In this document: piece after piece, positions 11,405 through 21,100 of the stretch
How the letters are laid out: each line of letters starts with the position of its first letter
Position numbering within the stretch: the first letter of the stretch is position 1
Origin: Diphasiastrum complanatum
Lineage: Eukaryota; Streptophyta; Lycopodiopsida; Lycopodiales; Lycopodiaceae
Direction: 5' to 3'
DNA length: 64,000 nt
Assembly: GCA_029204225.1 (NCBI GenBank)
Contig: CM055101.1
Location: 7,617,710-7,681,709, forward strand
Notes under the pieces: generated by a model
The model's database searches: none
Told to the model about the DNA's origin: nothing
What the model saw: the letters and a program-made list of their open reading frames with translations, nothing else
Made by a program: the position numbers and the translations under genes

Positions 11405-11600
11405 TATGCCAACATACATCAATGAAAGTTGCAAAAGGTCATGACAATCGCAAAAGGTCACAACAATCGCAAAATCATAGAATGTCACGAAAGTCACAAA
11501 ATTGTGATCTGTCACAAATAAGTTGCAAAACTGCAATATATCGCAAAGTCTCAGGATCGTAAGCTGTTACAAAGGTCGCAGAATTGTGATCTATCACAAA
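11405..11600. repeat. Degenerate GTCGCAAAA-type repeat block, left
   Basis: A run of imperfect short units built on 'TCGCAAAA', 'GTCACAAAA' and 'TTGTGATCTGTCACAAAT'. A block of the same composition in reverse complement lies at 12,860-13,045. Together they may be eroded terminal inverted repeats. Confidence 0.4.
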
Positions 11601-12364
11601 TAGCTCTATGTCTCTGGCATTTGTCCTATTTGTACTTCTTTGTCAAAGTTACACTATATTGTGTCAGGTGAAAGTATAGTAGTATATGCTACTATATTTT
11701 CTTATGGTTAGAAATTATTTGAGTATTTATAATTGATTGTTTATACCGAAGCTTTTGCCTCTTTGTTAGAATGTTCCATCAATTCCACAAATATATAAAA
11801 AAGGTTGTTATACATTTTAGAAGAGTTGGTCAAGCCACCACCCTACTATTCCATAAATCTCATATGTAGTGGTGAAAATTGTAGATCAATACCTACGTTT
11901 GCATCAACTTTGAGTTTTCAAATCAGCTGTTATGTTTACACTGTACTTTTTTCTTTTTTGCAAAAGCATTAGCAGCGTATGCTATGCTAGTATCTGTTTT
12001 TGTGAGTCTGTGACTAAAAATATCAGAGTAAATCGCTTAAGAATGAAAAGAAGCCATAGATATGTGTACGTTAGAGTACACCATGAAATAGGTCAGTCTT
12101 GCCTGAGAGTACACCAAATGCTAGTTAAAAGAGCAAACACGTATAGGCCTGAACATTTTCACAGCAATATTGTTTCAGCATGCAGTAAATCCATCTAAAA
12201 ACAAATCCCTAAATATGAAGAATGCCATAAATGTAGTAAATGATGCAGTGGAACTTGATCATAGTTAATCCGTTCTGCAATGCAATAGTGAACATCCTTG
12301 ACAAATGCTTACAATGTAGGCATTCAAAGATATCAGCTTATGTCCATAGTTTCTTCATGACTGT
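11601..12364. other. No gene recognised (intronic)
   Basis: AT-rich sequence between the repeat block and a retroelement-like coding remnant; nothing else recognised. Confidence 0.35.
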
Positions 12365-12715
12365 TTGCTACAAACCTCTGAATATGAAGTGAATGACAAG
12401 ATCCGAATCTTTGAGGAATGTACATTCATTAGCAGGTGTCGTGGCTTCAGGGGCAAATCCTTCGTGTGGGACTTTACTTGCATGGATACTCTAGCTGAAT
12501 CATATTTTCCGGTTCTGCCAGAGACAACAGTTATGCAGGCAATCTAGCATAAAAAAGAAAGTTGAGAAATACACGGTTTTGAGACGTTGGAAACGTGGGG
12601 ACCTGCTGCGAAGGAGCTCATTACAGATATTGGAAGAAGAATGGCAGCCAGAATAGGGGAACTACATTCTTTAGAATTTCTTAAACAACAAATTCACTTC
12701 CATTATCAAATGCTT
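12365..12715 (+). pseudogene. Coding remnant with a WDFTC...DTLAESY block
   Basis: A decayed coding stretch. One frame gives EYEVNDKIRI and then GKSFVWDFTCMDTLAESY; after two frame changes it continues as KKVEKYT and ETWGPAAKELITDIGRRMA, then GELHSLEFLKQQIH. The order and spacing of these blocks resemble, from memory, a conserved region of reverse-transcriptase-associated proteins best known to me from invertebrate genomes; this is unverified. It has stops and shifts and is not functional. It lies between two inverted repeat blocks within a host intron. Confidence 0.4.
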
Positions 12716-12859
12716 TAATGAAAGATTAGTAGGTTGGTCTTCTAAATGTGGCTGTATCGTCCAGCATGCACCCTCCAAAAGGTCATTTTTAGTTCAAGCA
12801 AATAGAGTGGTTCTAAGAAATTCAATGTGGAGTGTCTGTTGGTCAAATTCCATGTGGGT

Positions 12860-13045
12860 TCCTCCTGTGATTGCAACTTTTGCGACATTCTACGATTTTC
12901 AGGACTTTGCAACATTCTACGATTGTGCCATTTTCTGATTTTCACGATACTCGCGACTTTCTGACTTTGCATTAGATCGTGATTCTACAACTTTTTGGCG
13001 ATACATTGCAATTCTTTAACTCTGCGATGTAGTTGACTGTTACAT
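12860..13045. repeat. Degenerate GTCGCAAAA-type repeat block, right (inverted)
   Basis: Reverse-complement counterpart of the block at 11,405-11,600, with units such as 'TTTTGCGACATTCTACGATT'. Similarity is in unit composition rather than base-for-base identity. Confidence 0.4.
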
Positions 13046-13998
13046 TTAATCAACTCGTTATACTACTGGTCACTGACGATGGTTGTTGACTCACAAACAG
13101 TTATTCATGACACTAAATGACCATAAGTAACCAGTAACAAGACAAGATTTTGCATTGAAACATCCAATACCTGACTGAACATTACAAATGCAAACACTCA
13201 TCCATATTATAGCGCATAATCCTTTTCCTTTAGCGTTTTGAAGGTTGTATGCTAGCATCCATTCTATGTGACAATCCAAAAAAGCCTTAGCATTCAAAGT
13301 TACTTTTGTGATTTTTTGTTGTGGGATGGTGGCAGCACTCCGTGGATCAATTTATGATTATGATGATTGTGCACTATAATATTTACTGAGGCAATCCATG
13401 TATCTATGGTTGGCTATGGTAGGAAGTACAAAAGTTTGGTCTTGTTTTTACAAGAGAGACGTGGGTTAAGTTAATCTCAATTGGTAACAAGCTGTGTTGT
13501 TGACGGATGCATTCTGTCACAGCACCTCCAGCATAGCATGTTTTCACGTCTTATGTTCTTACATTCGTTCTGCATTTTAGCTTTCATATGCAGCTGTTCC
13601 TTTTTTGCCAAGTCTCAGTTATTAGCAGAGGACAGTTATGGACATTGAGTTGGATTAATGACCAGTTGTAAACCCTTTTGAAAGGAAATAACCCCAATAG
13701 GTAGCTTCTTGGAAGGTTTTCTTAAGTTATTCTGTTGCTGGAGTTATTTGCAGGAGACTCATGCATCAGTTCCTTTGTAGGAGGGCCGGCAGATCAGCTT
13801 GTTCCTTTGTAGGAGATTGCTATGTGATCATGAATTTGTACTTCTGTTTATGTGACGCTATATGCTTTATCTAGTTCATAACTGCTCCGCGAGATTCCTT
13901 TGAGAAGAAAAGCAATATGCTCTAATACGTGCATTTTGTGCATGTTACAAAATGCTAAGCGACTATGCTATATACTAATCTTCTCTTTCTTCACCAAG
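13046..13998. other. No gene recognised (intronic)
   Basis: AT-rich sequence without coding motifs, ending at the acceptor CACCAAG before the next host exon. Confidence 0.4.
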
Positions 13999-14108
13999 GC
14001 AAAATATCTGGATGTCCAAGACTATCACGACCTCCCTGTTCGACTCCCTATCGATGACGCTGATAGCTTGCCTGGCAAGCTTACTGCATTATGGCTTTTG
14101 ATGCAATT
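13999..14108 (+). CDS. Host gene, exon
   Basis: Encodes AKYLDVQDYHDLPVRLPIDD and then ADSLPGKLTALWLLMQL after a CACCAAG acceptor, with a GTTAGT donor at 14,109. The codon bias and the amphipathic helix (LTALWLLMQL) look genuine. The exon ends in phase 2, which does not match the open frame of the next candidate exon, so an exon in between may have been missed. Confidence 0.5.
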
Positions 14109-14806
14109 GTTAGTACTCAGCATAATTGCCTAGTTTGAGCTCTGCTCACATGGCTTATTTGTTATGTACAGTTGTGGCTATGGCTACTACGGATACAACC
14201 CATTACTGCTTGACATAGTTTCTAGTTTGCTCCACATGTTTAATTGTTGAGTATCTCAGTCTATTGTAATTATTATGTTTACAGACATGCAGGAACCACA
14301 TTGAGCCATAAGGAAAAGTACTATCAGTTTATTGAGGCCTAAAGCAGTTAACGGTTCCAATTTTTAAGTGGTTTCAAGTAGGGCTCAAGATGAATGTTTA
14401 ACTTGGTGCCAAATGCTCCATAAAATAAACAATGAGGCCCATTGTGATGTATAAAGTCAAGGGTATTTACCATGGGCGCTCCATACAGATTTGACTATGG
14501 CTGACTTATTACAGATGAACTTGGGTTTTGTTAGATAGATTATTGTGGATGCTATGGAGGATGGGAAGGTTATACTCAACGTCTAACAAAAAGTTTTCTT
14601 AAACGTTGAATTCTTGTTATGAAGATGAATTGGTCCATTGTTGAGGTGTGTAAATTATATTTCTAGCAAAAATTCACTCATATTCTATTATGTTTTGTGA
14701 GTAGTTCTATTATGAGTGTCTAGTTTGTGGTCTTTGTAGGTTCCTTGTATACTATTGACATATACTGTAGCTATTCATCAATGGATTTTGTTGCCTCTTT
14801 TATCAG
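14109..14806. other. No confident gene content (intronic)
   Basis: A possible small exon (after an ACAG near 14,285, reading HAGTTLSHKEKYYQFIEA) cannot be confirmed. Otherwise nothing is recognised. Confidence 0.3.
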
Positions 14807-14950
14807 ATCCTCAAAATTATCACTGAGCAAGGGGCTATCAAAGACGTCATTTCCTGTGCAGAGTGTATTTGTGCTTTGCTCGCCGACAGCATTTTCCATT
14901 GGCATAGTGCCTTCCAAACACGGCGGCCACCCTCTTTCCCTCAGGCAAAG
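14807..14950 (+). CDS. Host gene, probable exon (3' edge uncertain)
   Basis: After a TTTATCAG acceptor the frame reads ILKIITEQGAIKDVISCAEC and then ICALLADSIFHWHSAF, a well-formed helical segment rich in Cys. I could not find a convincing GT donor: the frame stays open to about 15,040. The end given is approximate. Phase disagreement with the previous exon lowers confidence. Confidence 0.45.
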
Positions 14951-15963
14951 CTGAATTGCTTGGATGTTCCCTGTTCATTCAAGTTTTCGCTTCTCTTATA
15001 TGTACAGTTTATTGTCACTAGTCAATCTATAATCTTTTACTAGTTTTAGCATGTATCGACTGCATGAAAGTTCACAGCTAAATTAGCTGCATGACATCTG
15101 TGGCTAATGGAAACAGTCATACTCTTGTCTGATGTGGACACCTAGAACCGTCAGAAGCAAACTTTCTAATTTGAAATCATCTTGAAGATTTGGGGTTCTT
15201 CTCGGTTTTTCAGCTTCAAAGTGAAATGAAACTTCTTGACTTCAAAATCAACCTAGCAACACCAAGAAATCAATTTTGATCCCCATTGATTAGTCGAGAC
15301 TTGTCACTTCACTTTGAAACAACATAGAATCAAGTAGTATGTAATTCAATGTTTCTTTATGCAATATGAAAGTCATATTTTCAAGTTTCTAATCTACTGT
15401 TTACCTTATTTAAACAAGTCACATACTTATTGGAAATAACTTAGCATCCATCTCCATTTATCCCTAGGCTCTGAACTTCAATATGTTGTAGGTTTTATAT
15501 CTTGGCATACAAATCTACATGCAAATTATGCTATATAACGATTACTATATATCACCAAAAATATTGGAGTTTTGGACATCATTCAAAACCACCAATCATG
15601 TTTCGGAAATAATTTTGATGTACCTAAGACAAACAATCACAGGAGTAGAAAACTTCTTCAATAAACAGTACAACTATTTCTGCTTCCACTATCAATACCA
15701 AATATATAGCCAGTTTGTGTGGATGTTAAAGCACACTACAGGTTAGAGAAATTGGTATGACCAAAACTTGAATGATACAGGAAAATAAGTGCCGTTCACT
15801 AATAGAGACCTTGACATGATGGACAGAAATCTACTCATTTGTAGAAACACTGGTAAGCACTCGGTTTGCAGTAGTTCTTTGAAACGTGGGGAAAGTGAAT
15901 TTTATAGAATGAGAGATCTCCGATTTAAGAAAAGCTGAATTTTTGTGTCTTCATTCTTGACAG
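14951..15963. other. No gene recognised (intronic)
   Basis: AT-rich sequence without coding motifs, ending at the acceptor TTGACAG. Confidence 0.4.
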
Positions 15964-16209
15964 GTGTGTGAAAATGAAGCACTGAACCGTATTCATGTCT
16001 TTGAGCTTATTCAGCTTGTGGCTGCAACAGGTTGGCTTCCCCAACCAGTCGTATCATGCTCAGAGGTAATCTCATTGATCGATGGAGCTGACGTGGCCAA
16101 TTTACTTTTGCTCGTGTGGCGATGTATGCATCATGCATTAGTCTCTGGAAAAAGGTGGCACAGATCAAGATCTTCTAAAAATATAAACACTTCAGATTAT
16201 GTTGAACAG
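15964..16209 (+). CDS. Host gene, exon before the giant intron
   Basis: An 82-codon exon (VCENEALNRIHVFELIQLVA, then ATGWLPQPVVSCSEVISLID and ADVANLLLLVWRCMHHALVS) between a TTGACAG acceptor and an ACAG|GTGATT donor, phase 0 at both ends. An alternative donor (GAG|GTAATC near 16,063) would shorten it. It joins in phase 0 to the next supported exon at 40,216. The intervening 24 kb is almost entirely transposable elements. Confidence 0.6.
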
Positions 16210-16676
16210 GTGATTGCCTATTTTCCTTTCATTCCAATCTTTTTTCAGGTTTTTTATATTTTTAGAATTGTCAACTTTTCTTCAACTAGTCTGATTAATC
16301 AATTGAGCACAGAAAAGTTTGTTCCAGGCTATGATGAATTTTTTTTCCCTCATGATGCATTTTCTTGTATACTTGGGTGGCATGATTTTTAAATACAACT
16401 TTAGTACTGGGCATCACCACAGATTTTGTATGTCAAAGGGCCTTCCTTTCTCTGAGTAAAAGGAATTCTATTGACTACACTTAGCCAATCCCTCTGGGCA
16501 GTAAGTTGGTATGAAAGTCGTTTGAGTAAGGACCTATGGAACGAATGTTACCGACTTATGTTTGTATGAAATATCAACTTGCTCTGCAACAATGTATTGT
16601 TTTCTCAAAACTATTTTTTTGAGTATATTATTTCTGAAGTTTCATGACAAAAAGTCAGGTTTTTGGAACATCATTC
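16210..16676. other. Start of giant intron; no gene
   Basis: Intron sequence up to the Gypsy-B insertion. Its last five bases (CATTC, 16,672-16,676) are duplicated on the far side of the element. Confidence 0.5.
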
Positions 16677-17202
16677 TGTTAGAATCCCCATCATCATGCC
16701 GTTCATTGCTAAAGTACAAACAAGTGACGAACGCTATGTTACCACCCAACCATAGAGGTACTGCCACCTCACCCCCGTGCACTGGAGCTACAGACCACCA
16801 TCAAGCAAGCTCGGGTCTCAAGTAAGCCATGGTGTCCCATACCACCATAGCTTACCCTCGACCCTCACCTACCTACATCCTGAGGCCTAGATACTCGTCC
16901 TGACCTGACCACCAGTGGAAGAGCTCTTCATTCTCCAGGAGAGAATGAATACCCAGCTCATGAAGATCCACCTCTATATACATAGTCTAGGTGGGTCATC
17001 TCCTTCCATAGGAGTCACGCATGACTAACGACACGCGGCAGTTGTGCACACTGACGCGGGTCCATAACAACGAGTCACTGCGTGCCAATGAGACATTGAC
17101 ACGTGGCACCCAAAAGACCTATAGCTCCAGATCAGCGTTCCGTCCCATAACTGAGACCGTCATCTCAAGTTTCCTGTTGCATACCCTTATGGGTATGTAA
17201 CA
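16677..17202 (-). repeat. Gypsy-B 3' LTR
   Basis: Begins TGTTAGAATCCCC and ends GGGTATGTAACA. Pairs with 27,456-27,981 over its full length without indels. Confidence 0.93.
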
Positions 17203-17217
17203 TTCCCTCCCCCTTTA
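17203..17217 (-). other. Gypsy-B polypurine tract
   Basis: On the minus strand AAAGGGGGAGGGAA directly abuts the 3' LTR, as needed to prime plus-strand DNA synthesis. Confidence 0.85.
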
Positions 17218-17273
17218 AGAGTCTCCTCCTAATGGGAGCAAGCCAGGGAAGTTCAGTCTTAAATAGTCCTCTC

Positions 17274-17328
17274 TCACCGAAGACGGCTCCTCCATCACCG
17301 GTAGTGATGGAGGAGCCGTCTTCGGTGA
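17274..17328 (+). other. Perfect 25-bp hairpin at LINE-B 5' end
   Basis: Arms 17,274-17,298 and 17,304-17,328 are exact reverse complements around a 5-nt loop (CGGTA). The presumed ORF1 start codon (ATG at 17,307) is inside the right arm. The outermost TC/GA pair may belong to the target duplication. LINE-A has a shorter hairpin at the homologous place. Confidence 0.9.
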
Positions 17329-18143
17329 CAGAAACTATCAACATGGCTGCCATTGACTACACTCCTTCCAAACCTACCGAAAGTCTTTTTGCTTATGATC
17401 TTAGTTTTATCCGGCAAGAAATTCTTGGACTTAAGAAACAACTACACCTCTTTGAAGCTGAAAATAGCAAGTTAGCTAAGGATCTTTTTGGTGTCACGGA
17501 ACGTGTGGAGCAGCTTGAGCAAGAAAATATATATCTTAAGCAACGAATTGCAGAAAAAAGTGCCTTGGAGGAGACTTCCAACAAGATCAATAGCTTGGAG
17601 AAACAAGTCGAGGAGACGAAAACGTGGGCAGCACTCTTCAAACCGGATGATATGGGCAGCAAACTCTCATCACTCGCAAAACAGGTTGAAGAAACGACAT
17701 CGATCCTTAAGCAAGGTAATCACTCTCAGATTTCATCTTTTCCGAAGGAAAACGATTTGGAGACAGTTTTGGGTGAACAAGCCAGAAGGGCCAAAAAAGC
17801 TTTTAACATTAGAGTAAGAGGCATTGCCAATGGTGGAAAACCGTTGGAAGAAGCTACGGATTTGCTCATTTCCAAGTTATCTCATGTGGCTGACGGTTTT
17901 GATACTGCTTGGCGCAGTAAATTTGATGACAATGTTTTGTTTATCAAGTTCCGCTCGCTTTCACAACGCAATGCTGCCCTTCGGCTTAGGGCAAAGCTTA
18001 AAGGTACTTTCATTTATATGGATGATGACTTAACAAATACTCAATGGTTGGCAAGAAAAAAGATTATCCTTGAAGCGAAAGAGAAAGGGCAAAGGGTTGT
18101 TTTTATTGACGGGAAACCGAGATTTTTCGACCTTCCACAATAG
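17307..18143 (+). CDS. LINE-B ORF1 protein (coiled coil plus RRM-like)
   Basis: A 278-residue protein from ATG 17,307 (MEEPSSVTETINMAAIDY), chosen because ATGGAGGAG is also present in LINE-A; the frame is open further upstream, and ATG 17,344 is an alternative. Residues about 40-150 form a heptad-like Leu/Glu/Lys coiled coil (EILGLKKQLHLFEAENSKL, RVEQLEQENIYLKQRI). Residues about 170-240 (FNIRVRGIANGGKPLEEATD onward) resemble an RNA-recognition fold, and the tail (KEKGQRVVFIDGKPRFFDLP) a basic C-terminal domain. No CCHC zinc knuckle is present. The layout recalls L1-type ORF1p, an RNA-binding chaperone that trimerises through its coiled coil. It ends CAA-TAG, directly in frame with ORF2. Confidence 0.8.
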   Translation: MEEPSSVTETINMAAIDYTPSKPTESLFAYDLSFIRQEILGLKKQLHLFEAENSKLAKDLFGVTERVEQLEQENIYLKQRIAEKSALEETSNKINSLEKQVEETKTWAALFKPDDMGSKLSSLAKQVEETTSILKQGNHSQISSFPKENDLETVLGEQARRAKKAFNIRVRGIANGGKPLEEATDLLISKLSHVADGFDTAWRSKFDDNVLFIKFRSLSQRNAALRLRAKLKGTFIYMDDDLTNTQWLARKKIILEAKEKGQRVVFIDGKPRFFDLPQ

Positions 18144-18186
18144 GAACTAGGGGCCCCCGGATATAGAAGCTACCCGAGATCCCCTA
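18138..18186 (+). promoter_or_regulatory. Candidate stop-codon readthrough site between ORF1 and ORF2
   Basis: The ORF1 stop reads CAA TAG GAA CTA. It matches the CAA-UAG-CARYYA leaky-stop context, best known from plant viruses, at all positions except the first base after the stop. A 6-bp stem (TAGGGG 18,148-18,153 with CCCCTA 18,181-18,186) starts four bases after the stop. The frame then stays open into ORF2. Readthrough itself is inference. Confidence 0.5.
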
Positions 18187-21100
18187 CCAATTTGAGACTT
18201 GGCTTCTGGAATTGTAATGGTTTTTTATCTTCGTCATCAGCCGGAGACTTTGCTGATTTTATTAGAAAATGCGACATTTTGTTGTTGGCTGAAACTCATG
18301 AGTCCTTATATCATCCTCTTCCAAATATACAGGAGTACTCTTGGCATTCTGCTTTTCGTCCATTTGTTAGGGGAAAAACTTGTCGAGGATCTGGAGGAGT
18401 AGCTTGTTTATACAGAGACACCACAGTTCAGATGGTTAAACAAGATCCATACGCTCGCTATATTTGGTTACACATTATTGGCTCACTATTGGGATTACCT
18501 CAGGACATCTATATAGCTGTATGCTATTTTGCTCCACAGACCTCAGTGTTTGCTGAGTTTGGCGGGGACCCTTTTCAGGCTCTCTCAGATGATATTGCTA
18601 TCTTTTCTCAGCAGGGTTCCATTTTACTAGCAGGTGATTTCAACGCCCGCACAAGCTCTAGACAAACCGAATTTCATGCAGCTACGGATCTTCTCAGGCT
18701 TTACCCTTTGGATATGGGGCTAGACCGGGTATCACAGGATGCAGACACTCCAGCTACATCTTTCGGGGAGCAGTTGATCACTCTAGCAGAGACACACGCT
18801 CTTGCCATTTTGAATGGCCTCACACAGTGGCCTTCCTCATCAGCATATACATGCTATCCTCATGGTGGAGGACATAGTGTGGTCGACTACTTCATTGGAT
18901 CACCTGCTTTGATCTCTCACATTTCTGATTTCTCCATCACACCCCCTACCATTTCCGATCACTCGCTCTTACACATGTCACTTGGTCACATAACCTCTTC
19001 TTTGCAAATTTCTTGCTCTCTTCCCACTCATAAACGTATTCCTTTCACCCAATCTGGATTCACTAATTACACCACAATCTTATCCCAACTACTCGCTAAC
19101 TTCCCGTTCATGGCACCAATTGACCAGCAAGCCACTTTTCTCTCTACATCCCTCTTAGCTGCTGCTTCCTCATCCTTCCCCACCAAAACGACATCATCTC
19201 ACAGAAGTGTTCACAACAGATGGTATGATGCAGAATGCCGCTCTCTTCACAATCATGTGACATATGCCAGGTCACACTCCCCTGCCACACTCAAACAATG
19301 CCAGAAAGAATATCATAGAACCACCAGAACAAAGAAGATCAAGTACCTACAATCACTCTGCCAAAAAATGATCAACTCTTTAGATTCACCCTCCTCCTCT
19401 TTTTTCTGGAAACATTTCACCAGACACTCTTCAACATTGGCCCCCATAGCCATCGAATCCTGGATCGAGTATGCCACGGAGTTATATACCACGGACTCTC
19501 CTCCTACCTCACTCTCACCGAGACCTGACCACTGCTCACTTTTCACCCCTGACATGGTTGAAAACGCCATTAAACATGCCAAACTAAATAAAGCCACTGA
19601 CTATGACTCCTTAAGTGTAGACTTCCTAAAGCCCGTAGCACATCTCATCTCCCCTTACATTGCTCATGTTTTTAACACAGCTGTTACTTCTGGTTTTCCT
19701 ACGGCTTGGTGTACTAATATCCTTCACCCCATCCTCAAGGCAGGTGATCCCATGAATGTAGGAAACTACCGCACCATTATGATTGGTCACACTCTAGCTA
19801 AGATATATGGCTCTATACTACAGACAGTCACTGGATCTTTTGCTGAAACTGAGGGTTTACACGCTATGGGTCAAGCTGGTTTCAGACCGGGATATTCTAC
19901 TTCAGACCAGATCTTCATTTTGAGATGCATTATTGAGGAGGCTCGACATCGGAAACAGAGAATTTACTGTTGCTTTGTGGATTTTCGCAAAGCTTTTGAC
20001 TCTGTTCCACGACATCTTCTTTTCCAGAGACTGTCTTCACTTGGCTTTTCAGAGGATACTATTGCTGCGATCATTACTTTATATGAGCGAGTCTTGGCAC
20101 GTTTCAGAGATGGTAGTGGCTGGTCCTCACAGATACATTCTACCATTGGGGTGAAGCAGGGTTGCCCCTTATCACCCACTCTTTTTGCACTACATATAGA
20201 TGACCTCGAGCGGATTATTCGCGAGGAAGGTGGAGAGGGCTGTCCCCTAGCAGACATTATTATCCCCATTCTCTTGTACGCTGATGATGTGGTTCTCCTC
20301 TCATCCTCTGCAGCTGGTTTACAGAGTCACCTTTCTGCTTTACATCACTTTTGCCAGCGTTGGGGATTGACGGTTAACCTTAAGAAGACTAAGATTATGG
20401 TGTTTAACACCAACAGACAGCATATGAGAGATGTGATTTTCTATTATGACGGGCTACCGATTGAGATCGTGACCTCCTACACCTATTTGGGAGTTCTTTT
20501 CTCTGGTCCGCTACTCACTTTTCGACCAGCAGCCACCGCCAGGCTCCGCAAGGGGCATACCGCTCTTGTGCATATGGAGAGATTTTGCTCTACTTATTAT
20601 GTGCAGGATCCTGCTACCAGATGCCTACTATTTTCTGCTACTGTCTCCCCAGTTGTGCTATATTCGGCTGAGACTTGGTGCCCTGATTTATCACGCGATA
20701 CATGGAGAGATCTTACTCGTATCCAGATTCTCATGCTCAGTAGGATAATTCGGGCTAAGCCCTCAGTACCACATGATATCATACTAGCCGAGTTTGCTTC
20801 TCCTCCATTAGTTGTTGGTGCTATGTTTCAGATCATCACCTTTCTTCACAGGGTATCAGATCTAGATACCTCCAGATACATTGTTGCTGCTCTCACTTCA
20901 TCTTGTACCCTTGCAGATCAGGGAGCCAAGCACTCTTGGTATCGCAGTGTCTCAGCCCTTCTTCAGACTTGGGGTTTATCCGCACTTGATCTTCCGAATG
21001 GAACCCATGCTTATATCAGACAACAGATTTACCGGAGCTACATACGCACTATATGGTCACATCCTGATCCAGATAGGGTCAAGCTACATTATTATGGCAC

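Noticed and set aside
11354-11536. Minus-strand frame reading FVTF/FCDC repeats
   Set aside because: Produced by the degenerate TCGCAAAA-type repeat; no independent support.
9550-16209. Assigning the host gene to Mediator subunit 33, GIGANTEA or RST1
   Set aside because: I considered these large plant helical proteins; the exon sequences did not match what I remember of them, so no name is given.
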